From Spisula solida (lineage: Eukaryota > Mollusca > Bivalvia > Venerida > Mactridae): a stretch of 64,000 bases of DNA. Where the stretch lies: the NCBI GenBank assembly GCA_947247005.1, contig OX365945.1, forward strand, positions 15,816,501 through 15,880,500, given 5' to 3'. Positions 37,150-48,869 of this stretch are shown here, piece by piece (the stretch's first letter is position 1; every line of letters begins with the position of its first letter). A program made the translations under genes and the position numbers. The notes beneath the pieces were generated by a model that saw only the letters and a list, made by a program, of their open reading frames with translations, made no database searches and had not been told where the DNA came from.

Positions 37150-38452
37150 AAAAAGATTGTCCTCAATCTCATAGTAACAACAATTTATCAAAATGAAATT
37201 AACATAGCATCTGTAAAAACACTCATCATCTCTTATACATAAGTCTAGTAAGACAGAACTGCATACACAATTATAACAATAATAATAATAACAACAATAC
37301 CTGAAATAAACATATCAATTAGACATAATGTAACTTAATATTTCAATTCAATTATTAAAATATTTTCTTTTGCATGGTGTTGACTTCTCAAATGCATATT
37401 TCTAAAACTAATGACCCATTTTGGTCAAAATTTTCTTATTTAATACATTCTCAGACACGCACATCAAATACATTGTGCTAATTCCATAAATGTTAGAGTT
37501 AGAAACATAGTGTCCCAGCAAGGCTGAAACCAGAAAGTTTTGAAGTTTTCCAAATTTCAACAGTTCATTGTAACCATGTCCTAACATTCTGGATTTTTTC
37601 AGTCTGTAATGCTACCAATATATTCAAAGTGGCAATGTAAAATCTATTTAACTTTTTCTTTATCAAAGAACTGAGTAATCAACTCATAACCATTGGCAAC
37701 TGGTCAAAAGCCAATTAAACAATTCATTTGAAAATTCAATTGAATCTGATTAGCCAGTTCACAACTATTTGCCACTAGTCGTGAGCCAACCAAACAAACC
37801 ACTTGAAGTGATACCAAAATAACTTCTTATAAAATTATATGCATGATTATGATAGGTCAACCACATTTCACTAGCAATAATATCAATAATTATCAACAGT
37901 ATTATCAAAGCATTTCTTCACATACAAAAATCACTAAAATAGCCAAATTTCTTTTCTGGATCCATTATTTATATGCCTTATGTTTGAAGAATTTGCTCTG
38001 AAGCATATGGCTTTATGTGAAAATAAAAATTGTACTATCTAAATTGAAATTCACCTGCAATAATTATACATTAAGAAAAATGTAAAAGCAGTAAATAAAT
38101 AGTCGAACAATTATGACTTATGTTTATGAAAAACTGCATACTAGCTGAATGACTAAAATGTGAAAATCCAATGATCAGATAATGTACTTTATTAAAATTC
38201 ACCTGTATTTAACATACATTAATTACCAATGTACATACAGTCATGCCTATGCCTGGCATTAACAATCTATCTGATTGCATTCTTAAATAAACAAAAAGGT
38301 ATAGACATATTTAATAATAATAAACATAATATGAGTCTTGTACAATTGTAATAGTTTTGCTTTCTGCAACAACTCTGGCTAAACTGTGCAATATCTATTA
38401 ATTTCATAATTTCTATTACTGTTGCCTTTTGCAACTTTTCTCTGCCTTTTTC

Positions 38453-39000
38453 AACTTCTCGGATGAACTGCATGATCAAATCGAGTATTATGCAACCTTG
38501 GGGATCACCAGTATCATTACTTATTTTTTTTTTAATATACACTCTTTGTATACACACTATGTGCAACTTTTCGGACTAACTGACCAAATCTAGTATTATG
38601 CAACCTTGGGGGCCAGCAGTATCATTACCATATTTTGTTTTATCTCACCAATCATTCAACATGATTTTACTCATTTTTGCAACTTTTCGGACAACTGATC
38701 AATCTAGTTTTATGCGACATTTTGGGATCAGCTGTATAATTACCTATATATTTTTCCTACAATTCATCCATGATGATTGTACCCGTTTTGCAACTTTGCT
38801 GACAACTGATCAATCGAGTATTATTTGACATTATGGGATCAGCCGTATCATTAAACATATTTTTCTTTCACAATTCATCCATGATGATTGTACCCGTTTT
38901 GCAACTTTGTTGACAACTGATCAATCGAGTATTATTTGACATTATGGGATCAGCCGTATTATTATTTTATTCCAACTACCACATATATAATATCTAATTT
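38453..39000. repeat. About 110-bp tandem repeat inside the LTR element, 5 copies
   Basis: The block CAACTTTTCGGAC.AACTGATCAAT, then GAGTATTAT...GGGATCAGC.GTAT, recurs at about 38453, 38563, 38680, 38791 and 38901. The last two copies are the most alike. It lies where pol or a 3' region would be expected and is not obviously coding. Confidence 0.85.
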
Positions 39001-39695
39001 TTCTTTTATGCTATAACATGCAACTACTTTTGCAACCTTATTATGTCTCTGAATGATTTCATCTCATCATTCGTTTCATTCTCTCTTCATCACCTGTTCG
39101 TAATAACATTTCCATATGTTATTAATTATAATATCATTTCATATCACATTGTTCACAGCACAGCACAACACATATATTACTTCTTTGTAGGTCCAGGGTC
39201 TATAGAATCTGTTCATCTATCTAAATAAGTACCTTGAAATCACATTTAGTCAATTACTCAGCAATTACAATATAGTATGGTATTGTGAAAATCAAAACTC
39301 TATGAAACATCTTTACTTCTGCAAAACCACAGTTGCTATCTCTTATTTACTAATATCTTTGAAAATTTACTTTTAATAAAAGTGACCATAGGTAAATTGA
39401 TTGTTTCATCCATTTAACACAAGTTTGATACATAATGCTTATACATAACATCACTACTTCAAATTCAAGCAACATATGATGAAGCGAAACAATAATCTAA
39501 TATACTGCATACAACAATTTAAATCTGAATTCTAGGGTTATGAACAAATATTGAACCACTTTGACAAATTTTGGCACCAATTCTAAACAAGAATTGTTTG
39601 ACACACTTTATAGAGTTCGAGTAAAGGCCGTTGACCAATGCGTATTTAACAAACCCAAGTGAATGTCATGTCATCTCTGCATCAATAAATTGTAT

Positions 39696-40400
39696 CTATA
39701 TTGATGTCTTTGTGCCAAGGTATGTTCTGTGATTCTGATGTTCAAATAGCAACTTATGTTCTGTGCTGTGGAGGTAACCGTTTATTTTGTGAGTCTGGTG
39801 GTTCTGTTTGATGTTTTGGTGTTGCTTCAGTGTGTAATGTGGCTGGATCAACTGATGGTGGTAATGGGTTCTGATCATGACCATTAATGAGGGTTACACA
39901 ACCAAGCGCTCTGGCTTATCATGTTGGTAACAATTATCATCAATGTCAACAGAATTAATTCCCATAGTTTACCATTCTCAGGGTATGTATACCCTGAAAG
40001 ACCATCAGTATTTCCATTAAGCAGATAAAGAATTGTGGACAGTCTGGAATTTGTGGGATGCAGATGCAGTGCCCATCTACCATGGCGTCCACCAAATTTC
40101 TTAATCTGCTTTATCCACTTGACTGATAGGTGATCAGTATACACTGTGAATGGAGAGTTAGCAAGGTATGGCCGATACCATTGACAGCTTCAACCGGTGC
40201 CAACCCTACCATATTTAGTCATCTGGTTACTTGGCCATTTTACTCTCTGCCACCATAAGCTACCATATATTCCTTATACCACTATAATCAAATTGGGATG
40301 GCTTAAAGCCTACAGTCACCAATATGGGAAGATGGTAAAATTTTGGAAGGACAGGATAGGGGCAGACGTAAGGACCTTTTCGAGTCTTAAATGAGTCTAA
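39696..40400 (-). pseudogene. Decayed Gypsy pol fragment (RNase H region)
   Basis: On the minus strand a stretch reads RPYLANSPFTVYTDH, then LSVKW and GRWALHL, the pattern at the end of RNase H in Gypsy polyproteins (VYTDH..L..L, then GRW). Upstream sequence has stops in the same frame and downstream is a proline-rich remnant (39700-39890). There is no intact reverse transcriptase or integrase. It is a relic and is described only, not reconstructed. Confidence 0.75.
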
Positions 40401-41419
40401 AAATTTCAATCGTTCTTAAAACAGTTTCAGTGTATTACACTGCTTCTAAAGTTTCATTGATTTCCGGAGGACTTGAATACCTTGTAAACTATAATGTTTT
40501 CACTAACATAAGAGTTGTAGCTCCTGAATCAAATAGTCTAGGAGCACTAACTTGCTATCATATAGGTCTAAGGGAGACATTCAGGGAAACTGAGGGTTGT
40601 TCATATCTATAGTACGTACAGTAGAACAATTACTTGTTAAGAACACTGCCAATTCGTCTTACGTGGAGCCATTTTAAGCTGTTTTTCTCTAAAACACTTA
40701 ATAATTTAATTTGTTGAAAACTGTTATTTCTACGTATAAAACTAATTACTTGCAAAGAAGTATGTATAACTTCTCGAAAACTTACTGTTATCAATAATCT
40801 AATAATAATTACTTTGTACTATTGTAAGCAAAAACTTCAATTTTCCATGAAATTTATCAGAACCTGACAAAATTTTACTCTTGCCTTCAAGATATATACT
40901 TAATATCTGATATTCAATCAAAATTTTAACACAATGAAAATTTATGCGCAAAAATTTAATGAAAAAATTTGGTTTCTGTAAATAATATATAATTGGATGA
41001 AACAAAATTCACCTATATTGGACTATATTAAAATCTATAGTGATAACAAGTAAATAACAAGTGTATAACAGAAATTATACTGTATAACAGAAAACAACTT
41101 TTGTAAATAGCAACTGCTGAACCTTGCAACAATAAAGATATTAGCACAAAATAATGATTTCCACTTACCAACTGTGTGTGGATAACTTCAATAGCAACAG
41201 TTTATTCTATAGCACTTTTAATATTGGCAGTTCTTGGCTTCCTCTGTTCCACCGGATTTGGTTGTAATATGTACTTCTCACGAAAGGTTGTCCCTCATTC
41301 CACTGGTACATGTTATCGTATGCACCTCTCATCTAAATCGTCCCAAACGTTTCAATGTTGATATTCTTTAATTTTGGTTATTTGGCATCCCTCGATTTTG
41401 TTGGATCTTGTATACCGTT

Positions 41420-41432
41420 GGATTCTCCGCCA
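41420..41432 (-). promoter_or_regulatory. Candidate tRNA primer-binding site of the LTR element
   Basis: In element orientation TGGCGGAGAATCC starts 8 bases after the 5' LTR. The leading TGG would pair with a tRNA CCA end. The matching tRNA is not identified. Confidence 0.4.
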
Positions 41433-41440
41433 TAAACAGC

Positions 41441-42378
41441 TGTGACCGGAGGTTGGGCGGAGGCGTCGACTGTCGCGCTATTTGTGGGGAAACTCGCTTA
41501 GTGTGTCTTAGTCGATCACCACCCGTAACCTTGTTGTTGTTGTATTCCAAACCTCCAGTCGTGCAGTGTTCTCAAATGTTTAGCTTAAGCTAAAGTTGTG
41601 ATGTTTGTTATAGTACATCAGTAATGGTTGATGTACTATGTTGTATTCGCATCTCCAATGTGTATCGAGTAGTTCTCCAATGTTGCAATCTATATTGCAT
41701 ATGATAATATCAGTATCTCCAATGTTGATTCTTTCAACAATATTGTAACCATGTTATAATGTTATAACGACAAGTCCCATTTAAGTTTTCTTCATTTATT
41801 TCTTTACATGTATTCAACAGTTCCAATGATAACAACTTCTATTACTTTAAAAACCAGATAAATTAAGTATTAGTAACCAGATGACTATAAGCTAACACCA
41901 ATTAAGTAGATGTTAACTGTTCAATTCATAATTTAAGACTAAATTCAATAATCATTATTTTAAAATTACATTAAATTATTTCAACATACCTGATTGGTCA
42001 AGTGTTCTTAACCAATCAAAAGTCTCTATTTATTATATAAAATATTAACATATTAAGTTTTGATAAAGATCATTAAGTGACAATTCTAAAGACTATAAAC
42101 AATATATTTGACCATGGGCAGTTTCTAGGAACAATACTTGGTCTGCTCTTAGATGCTTATCAGTAGCCATTATGTTGCCATGTGTAATTATGGATCATAA
42201 TTATTTAAAACCACAGATCTTATCTAATAAGAGTCTGACTTTCAGCTTTAGGCTATAAAGTGCATTTGGTGAAGTTAGTAATTAAAGTCTTATTAATATA
42301 GAAATTAATCTATATGATTTTTATAAAATATAGCATTGAAGTTTGAAAGCTAAATGCCGGTTCTTAAACCTTGTTACA
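41441..42378 (-). repeat. 5' LTR of the retrotransposon (right copy)
   Basis: This is a 938-bp direct repeat of 36196-37133, followed on the plus strand by the TATC duplication and unrelated DNA. Its U3 has the same inverted CCAAT pair and TATA-like box as the left copy and would drive minus-strand transcription into the internal region. Confidence 0.95.
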
Positions 42379-42671
42379 TATCCATTAACTTATTGTAATT
42401 GAGACATTATTAAACAGATGCTCCTGGAATGTCTTTGACTTTACTACCAGCTAGACCCAAAATACTCTGTATTTATATTGCAATTAGACAGAAACATGTG
42501 TTCATTAATTTCATTTTGGTATCAGCAACAATTCTGTGATGTTCCAAATTGACAAGTCACATGACCTCAAGCTGGCTCACCACAGAGAGAATAGTTCCAA
42601 TAGCATTAAAAAGGAATTTTAATAACCTGTAGAATTAAATGATCATGTTACAAGTATAATTATACAGTATA

Positions 42672-42796
42672 TAGGAGAGATCATGCCCTGTGCCCAACAG
42701 CTAGCTACTGGTAAATGGCAGAATGTTATAGTTCAAGCATCCAATACTAGTAAACTGCTGGTGGGCATTTTGCATATGAATAGGTGATCTACCCTA
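42672..42796. mobile_element. MITE, about 125 bp
   Basis: The ends TAGGAGAGATCA and TGATCTACCCTA are inverted repeats with TA flanks. The right part GTGGGCATTTTGCATATGAA is shared with 47267-47409 and with a fragment at 13540. Confidence 0.75.
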
Positions 42797-43251
42797 TAGT
42801 TATTCAAGAACATGTCAAGTTAATGTTCTTCAATTAAGTCCAATAAAACATTCAGAAGTGTAACAATGTACACTATCGCTGAAGGTGAAGAATATCCCCA
42901 GTCACATAAAGTTATGATACCAAAATGTGCTGTCGATGTGCACAACTAGTATTGGTAATTATGAGTCTTGTTGAAATTTGACCAATACTAAGTCTTACCA
43001 AGGTATAGGGCAAACAAAATTTAGTCTACTGACAAACTTTCTAATGAGTGGAAACGAAATCTGCAATGACTGCATTACAGCCCCCATTTACTCTGTATTT
43101 TAAAAGGATAATAATATTAAACAGCAACAAGTCAGAGCTGTCCACGAACAGCGTGCTCCACTATTCGCAGCGCCATGCTAGGATAGTACAATCATTATAT
43201 GTTCAAATCAAAATGCTTCATAACAGCAGCATTACCCTCTGCTGTGTATAG

Positions 43252-44030
43252 GTTGGGGCTTCTAAGTCGAAAAAGTGGGATAATTTGGACAAATTATGCA
43301 GGACCGTTACCAACTCATGTGTAGGTCCTCTTCGTCATTGAAAGTAAACAAGTAAACATTTCTTAGTCCAAAAGGGGGCATAATTTCAACAAAATGCTAA
43401 AAAGTTATCATCTCCTGTGTAGGGGGTTGGGGGTCATGATGGTGAACAAGTATGCAAGTATCAAAGCAATATATCAATTCACTTTAAAGATATAAGGGGT
43501 TAAAAAACCTGTACCTAAACTTTAACATTTGCATTTCCAAGTCTAACAGGGGGCATAATTTCAACAAAATGCTAGATAGAGTTACCCACCCCTGTGTAGG
43601 GGTTGGGGTCATGATGGAGAACTAGTATGCATAGCATTATGTTAATGCACTTTGAAAATATTAGAGGTGAAAAAATCTGTACCTAAGTTGAAAAAGGGGG
43701 CATAAGTTCACCAAAATGCCTAATATAGTTACCTACCCCTGTGTATGCGTTGGGGTCATGATGGTGAACAAGTATGCAAAGTATCAAAGCAATATGTCAA
43801 TGCACTATGAAGATATTAGAGGTTAAATGACCCGTACCTAAACTTTAACATTTGCACTAAGTAGAAAAAGGGGGCATAATTTCAACAAAATGCCTGATAG
43901 AGTTACCTACTCCTGCATATGGGTTGGGGTCATGATGGCCAACAAGTGTGCAAAGTATGAAAACAACATCTCAAAGGACCTAAGAGAATATAAGAGGTTA
44001 AAAAACCTGAACTTAAACTTTAACAAAAGT
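43252..44030. repeat. Tandem array of a 150-175 bp repeat, 4-5 copies
   Basis: The landmark GGGGGCATAATTTCAACAAA recurs at about 43375, 43548, 43697 and 43870. Between landmarks lie GTTGGGGTCATGATGG, AACAAGTATGCAAAGTAT, CAAAGCAATAT and a run like GAGGTTAAAAAACCTGTACC. The first partial copy (43255) is more diverged. I know similar wording from bivalve genomes as a dispersed repeat; here it is head-to-tail. Confidence 0.8.
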
Positions 44031-45051
44031 GTTACGCCGACGCTCGGGTGACTGCAATAGCTCCCCTTATTCTACGAATAGTGGAGCTAAAAACTGCAAC
44101 AATTGTGTTCAAACATGTAGAAAATTGCAGACATTCAATCATAAATTCATATTATATTGCATAAAACTTGTTTTCAAAATTCAGCTATTTGTATGGCAGC
44201 CTGTTTTAAACCTTCACAGATAAGAATTTAATACAGGGCGTGCCATGGTATTAGAATAAAACAATATGAAATATGATTTTATTTTAGGAAAGTGAATTCT
44301 GATTTCTCTATACATACAGGTACACTGATAAGAAGAGTTTAAAGTTAAGTTTAACTATGATAAAAAGATTTATTTATCACTTGGCATCTAATCAGGATAA
44401 TACCAGGAAGAAAAGTTGAATAATACAGAGTTAAACTTTAATAAATTACCGTATGTCAATTTTTCTGCAGGTCAAAAAGTTTGCAAATTCTGAATTTCAG
44501 ACATTTGGTGTGCAGAGAATTTAGCAATTTTAAATTGTATATGATTGTAGAGATCCACAGCATATATAAACCTATTGGAAGACTATACAATTCAACTTGT
44601 ATGACTTATTGCAAGCAAAAGCATCTTTGATTTCTGATCACTGTATGACTTACTGGGAGACTTTATAATTATAACTTATTGCAATGACCGGAAGTTGACA
44701 TTAAATTTTATACACTATGTGAGCTCGTAGTAGGCAAAGATTTACGCTAAATGACATATTAGCGATTTTTGCTAATTAGGCAAATTTGCATAATTTGCCA
44801 ATTATTTCCACATTGCTAACTTCACCTCTTGTACGGTAATTGATACTTACCAACAAAAGCTTTGGACTTTAGAAACCTTTCTGATAACATTAATATTATA
44901 ATGTTGTAGACTGTGAAATTTGTGTTTTCTTTATACAATGCCACTTTTGTATCAAAAATGTACCTGAAATAGTGCAATTATAATACAAAATAAATATCAA
45001 TAAATCTAATCCATAATTCCTTTTTCACCAAGTCCAGCACTTAACTTTACA

Positions 45052-45124
45052 GATCACATTACATTACACTATGATCACATTACATTACACTATGATCACA
45101 TTACATTACACTATGATCACATTT
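45052..45124. repeat. 21-bp tandem repeat, 3.5 copies
   Basis: GATCACATTACATTACACTAT repeats at 45052, 45073, 45094 and partly at 45115, essentially without mismatch, so the expansion is recent. Confidence 0.9.
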
Positions 45125-45199
45125 CTTCATAGAAAAAGTTGAGTCATCCAGACCTAAATATACTATTCAATATGTATAGGATATCGACCGAGTAGGAGG

Positions 45200-45309
45200 T
45201 CTATCTGGGTAGGACAGACCTGGTCACAGTTTTCACATGAACACCGAGAGCACGCAGCGCTCGAGGTGTTTCGTGAATACCGTGACCAGGTCTGTCCTAC
45301 ACGGATAGA
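45200..45309. repeat. Inverted repeat, arms about 40 bp
   Basis: The left arm TCTATCTGGGTAGGACAGAC, CTGGTCAC...TTTTCACATGA is matched inverted by TCGTGAATACCGTGACCAGG, TCTGTCCTACACGGATAGA. The loop is about 30 bases and GC-rich (GAGAGCACGCAGCGCTCGAG). Confidence 0.88.
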
Positions 45310-45530
45310 ACGATGTACGAGGTTGTTATCTGACTTACACGCCATACGACCAATTGATATGTCGGACATGTCAGACGACTGCGACTCAGACAGTATGCTG
45401 TCACTGGTATTAGACTTAAATTGTGAAGAGTGTCGTGAGGAACAAGTAAATATAACGCTTTATAGTTAACTAAAATTAAAAACTAAACCTAATTTTAGAG
45501 CAATGGTTTAGCAACGCATGAAGCTTGAGG
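45266..45530 (+). CDS. Possible small gene or exon (…MSDDCDSDSMLSLVLDLNCEECREEQ…)
   Basis: An acidic open frame with a Cys-x-x-Cys pair runs to a potential donor (GAACAA|GTAAAT at about 45447). A downstream acceptor (CTAATTTTAG, about 45499) would add SNGLATHEA and a stop. The 5' part overlaps the right arm of an inverted repeat, so the upstream Met residues may be artefacts. A second open frame at 45572-45790 (MEHVCTSENYSTIQ...) follows about 100 bp later and ends in a hydrophobic stretch. This could be a decayed gene or transposon fragment; no family is recognised. Confidence 0.25.
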
Positions 45531-46103
45531 GCTTGCAGTATTTTGATTTGTAATCGTGATTTATTGCGCTCATGGAACACGTCTGTACGAGCGAAAATTA
45601 CTCAACAATACAGAATATTAAACAAGTCATTAAACAAGTAGCTTCTGCATTGTTAAATTATTATTGCGATGGTAAATGTAAGGTTCAATTACACCAAAAT
45701 ATCGACTGTTTTATAATTACCGAATCTACATTTACCCCTGTTCTTTTTCTGTTGTTTTCATTAGGTGGGATAGAGGAAAATCTATTGTAGGATAGTGCAT
45801 GTTTTTCAAATGTTTATTTCTTCAAATTGAAATGTATATGTATGTTGTCATGCACTGATGTGAAAAAACCTTAAATTATCAAATCGTTACTTTTAAGTTT
45901 GTATTGATATGACACATGTAGTTTTAGTTATTTTTCACTGTGTCGTATATTTTAATACACATGTTATCTTAGTTCCGAAAGTGCTTAATTGCTATTTCAC
46001 AGCAAATTACGCTTTTTGAAATGAACGTTGGCAAAATTCACAAAACGCAAACAAGTAACGATTACACAGTGTTTATACAAACGATAAACTCTGTTACACA
46101 CCA

Positions 46104-46286
46104 ATAGGTCTGTATCCTTTAGAAAGATCGGTATTATCAAAAGAATTACGTGCGCGGGTCTGTTTTAGCCAGTTGTGCACTTGGGCAGGTCTATTTTATT
46201 TCGAATATAGACCTGGTCAGCGTTAAACAGACCTGTGCACGAAATTATTTTATTAATACAGGTCTTTCTAAAGGATATGGACCTAT
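46104..46286. mobile_element. Foldback MITE, 183 bp
   Basis: The ends ATAGGTCTGTATCCTTTAGA and TCTAAAGGATATGGACCTAT pair; inner arms GTGCGCGGGTCTGTTTTA / AAACAGACCTGTGCAC and GCAGGTCTATTTTATTTCGA / ATATAGACCTGG also pair, so almost the whole element folds. Confidence 0.88.
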
Positions 46287-46382
46287 AACAAACAAAGGAG
46301 TAGGTGTGTAAAACAAGATGACCATAATGGCCCTATATCGCTAAACCAAATACAAAGGTCTAATCCAAAATTTGTTTTGATT

Positions 46383-46650
46383 ATGACTGAGACAGTCTAT
46401 AGTCCAGTAAGGATATTTTGACAGTAACGTTGCAGTTTATGTGTACGCAAAAAATCACAACCATTATCTAAACAGGTAGAGCAAAGTTTAGTATGTTAGT
46501 TTAGCATTGAAGTACTGAATAAGCCTTTATAATTGGTTTTACACCGTTATAGTGGACTCGACCGCTGCATCACTGGATTTTTATCCTGACTGGACTATAA
46601 GTGCATGGCTATTCGGTTTTATCCCTGCCTAATTTGCCAATGACCTGTGG
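46383..46650 (+). repeat. Dispersed repeat R1, copy 4, split by a MITE
   Basis: The left part ATGACTGAGACAGTCTATAG and the right part TATAAGTGCATGGCTATTCG, then GTTTTATCCCTGCCTAATTT and GCCAATGACC, are separated by an inverted-repeat insertion at about 46397-46598. Confidence 0.75.
46397..46598. mobile_element. MITE, about 200 bp, inserted in an older repeat
   Basis: Terminal inverted repeats are CTATAGTCCAGTAAGGATA and TATCCTGACTGGACTATAAG, with a TA-type duplication as in mariner/Tc1-derived MITEs. It interrupts dispersed repeat R1, so it is younger than that copy. Confidence 0.8.
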
Positions 46651-47266
46651 ATTTGAGGGAGTCCAATGCAAATTAAAGATGGCCTCAATATGCGTCATTC
46701 CTGTGAAAAGTTTGGTCCAAAAGTTTTTATGGGACTTGTTAATCTATACATGTACAATATCATGTATGAGGATTAGACAGACGGACGGACAGCAAATATG
46801 AAAACTCTTATAAGGTCTGACAGTTTTGGACAGAAAATGTTTGAAAGAGCTCATGCTCAGGTGAGCTAAAAAATGAACATCATGATGTTCACACAAAATT
46901 AAGAACTATTACCTTTTCAATAGTCATCTCTGGGTCGCATGATGAACATTTCTCTCAAACAAGTCACACTATAATGAAAATACCACAATAAACCGACCAT
47001 TTTAGGAGATATATTTCTGTTAATTCCTGTTTAACATCATTTCTGAACAATGTTTCAGGTAAATACAATGGGTTTGCTATATATAAGCTAACCAATTACA
47101 CAAATCAATTTATGTAGATGGGTAATAAAATGTCCATCCTGATACAAAGTTTCAATATGGTGATTACATGACCATCAATACATACCGCATAAACATATAC
47201 CACATAAACTCATACATCAAACATGTATACTTAACTTAGACAAGAAAAAGGAACCCCTCATCTTAA

Positions 47267-47409
47267 TAGGAGAGATCATGTTTGTATACAGAGGTATTCA
47301 AATGCAGATGAGCCCACTAGTTAGCTTTTGTTGAATGACAGGTTTGTATTGTCCATTCATCCAATAAAGTGCTGGTGGACACTTTGCATATGAATAGGTG
47401 ATCTCCCTT
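47267..47409. mobile_element. MITE, about 143 bp, sister of 42672-42796
   Basis: It starts TAGGAGAGATCATG and ends GTGATCTCCCTTA; the internal GTGGACACTTTGCATATGAA, TAGGTGATCT matches the other copy. Confidence 0.75.
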
Positions 47410-47539
47410 ATAGATTAACTCCAGAATTCAATGCAATCTGTTTTTTCCACATAAAATTCCTGGTACAAACAACTGTTACTGTTATCTGCACGGTCCTACA
47501 ATAAATATTCATTATTTGGACAATTGAAACAGGTATTAT

Positions 47540-47885
47540 TTATTTATATCTATCTATCTATCTTCCATTAATGTCAAACCCCTTGCGGGGACGTAGACAT
47601 TTGTCTAGGTAGACTTAAAATCAAGAGAAAGAGGTGTGATACAAGGAATCCAGGTGCTTTACCCTAGCTCATTTCGAATAGACTCCTTGGTTCTTTAACG
47701 TGCTCAGTGTATAGCATAGATACACGCGAGACTACCTCTGGGTTTCCAACCAGTTTCATCTCTAGTTAGGTGGGAAACACTATAAAGCATTTCATAAATG
47801 ACCAAGCGCCCCGGCCGAAATTCGAACCAGTGACCTCTCGATCAGTAGTCAAGCGTGTTACCACTCGACCAACTGTGCCACCATT
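47540..47885 (-). mobile_element. Full-length tRNA-headed SINE, minus orientation
   Basis: The minus strand begins GGTGGCACAGTTGGTCGAGT then GGTAACACGC (A box) and AGGTCACTGGTTCGAATTTC (B box), continues through a long body including TTAAAGAACCAAGGAGTCTA, TTCGAAATGAGC (a conserved central block as in widespread metazoan SINEs), and ends in a GATA-type repeat tail (plus-strand ATCTATCTATCTATC, 47548-47563). Length is about 340 bp. Confidence 0.85.
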
Positions 47886-48533
47886 AGCTGTGAATACAAT
47901 AAATATTATTTGTACCTCTTGCAAATTTGAGGAAAAACCCTAACATTGCAATTTCCAGATTACATCTATTAATTGTACACAATATGTTAACAGCAAACAA
48001 CAATTCCACACCCTTATCAGATCACAGACTCATCAGATTCCTGGTCGCTAAGACTTTTGTGATGGTGATGTAAGAAAACAACTACACATGGAGAAGTCAG
48101 TAGCATCTTATTTTCTGTTCTCTGCACAAATTTCTGTATGTATGTCTGTCATGCAAATGCTGAATATTTATCTTTCTGAAATGAAATTACGCATGGTCAT
48201 CCTGAACATAGCCTTATATCAATGCAATTTTGTGTAACAAGATAATTTTTTTGTATTAAAATTTTGATATGTTGTCCTTTCGGGCCATTGCTTTGGCCAT
48301 TGAACAACAAATTGGCAAAACTACGATGGTGAGAAGTCGAATATCATTGTCTTTTCACCGTCATAATCCTTTTTACTTTAATACCTCTGTAGTTTCGCAA
48401 TTTCGACATTGCACCAACGTTGTTTCACATCTTATTTATTTTTATGCAGTGATGGCTAGAATCATCATGTGAAGTTTAAGTCAATGGGACTAATGGTTCT
48501 CAAAATACCAAGCGTAAACGGATATAAACTATA

Positions 48534-48862
48534 GAACCCTTGTGACCTTGACCTTTGATACAAATATCAACAATACAACTCTTGTAACCTTAACCTTTGA
48601 TACAGATATCAACTACCGTATACAACCCTTGTGACCTTGACTTTTGATACAAATATCAACAATACAACTCTTGTGACCTTGACCTTTGATACACATATCA
48701 ACAATACGACCCTTGTGACCTTAACCTTTGATATGGATATCAACACTACAACCCTTGTGACCTTGACCTTTGATATGGATATCAACAATACGACCCTTGT
48801 GACCTTAACCTTTGATACAGATTTCAACTTTACAACCCTTGTGACCTTGACCTTCAATGCAG
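48534..48862. repeat. 42-bp minisatellite carrying nuclear-receptor half-sites, 8 copies
   Basis: The unit is ACAACCCTTGTGACCTTGAC followed by CTTTGATACAAATATCAACA and AT. The core TGACCTTGACCT is two TGACCT half-sites in direct repeat with no spacer; on the other strand TCAAGGTCA is the extended half-site bound by ERR and NR5A receptors. About half the copies have the full core; others have AACCTTAACC or a TTGACTTTT change. 42 is a multiple of three, so both strands show repeat-only open frames. Confidence 0.95.
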
Positions 48863-48869
48863 GGACCCA

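Larger units (their letters stand above)
36196..42378 (-). mobile_element. LTR retrotransposon, Gypsy-type, minus orientation, coding region decayed
   Basis: Two 938-bp direct repeats flank 4,307 bp of internal DNA. The LTRs begin TGTGACC and end TTACA on the plus strand (TG...CA), with the 4-bp target duplication TATC at 36192-36195 and 42379-42382. On the minus strand a purine-rich tract abuts the left LTR and a TGGCGGAGAATCC candidate primer site lies 8 bases inside the right LTR, so the right LTR is the 5' one. The only recognisable coding remnant is a Gypsy-like RNase H piece on the minus strand. No open frame of gag, protease, reverse transcriptase or integrase length is present, so the copy is non-autonomous. 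Confidence 0.93.
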
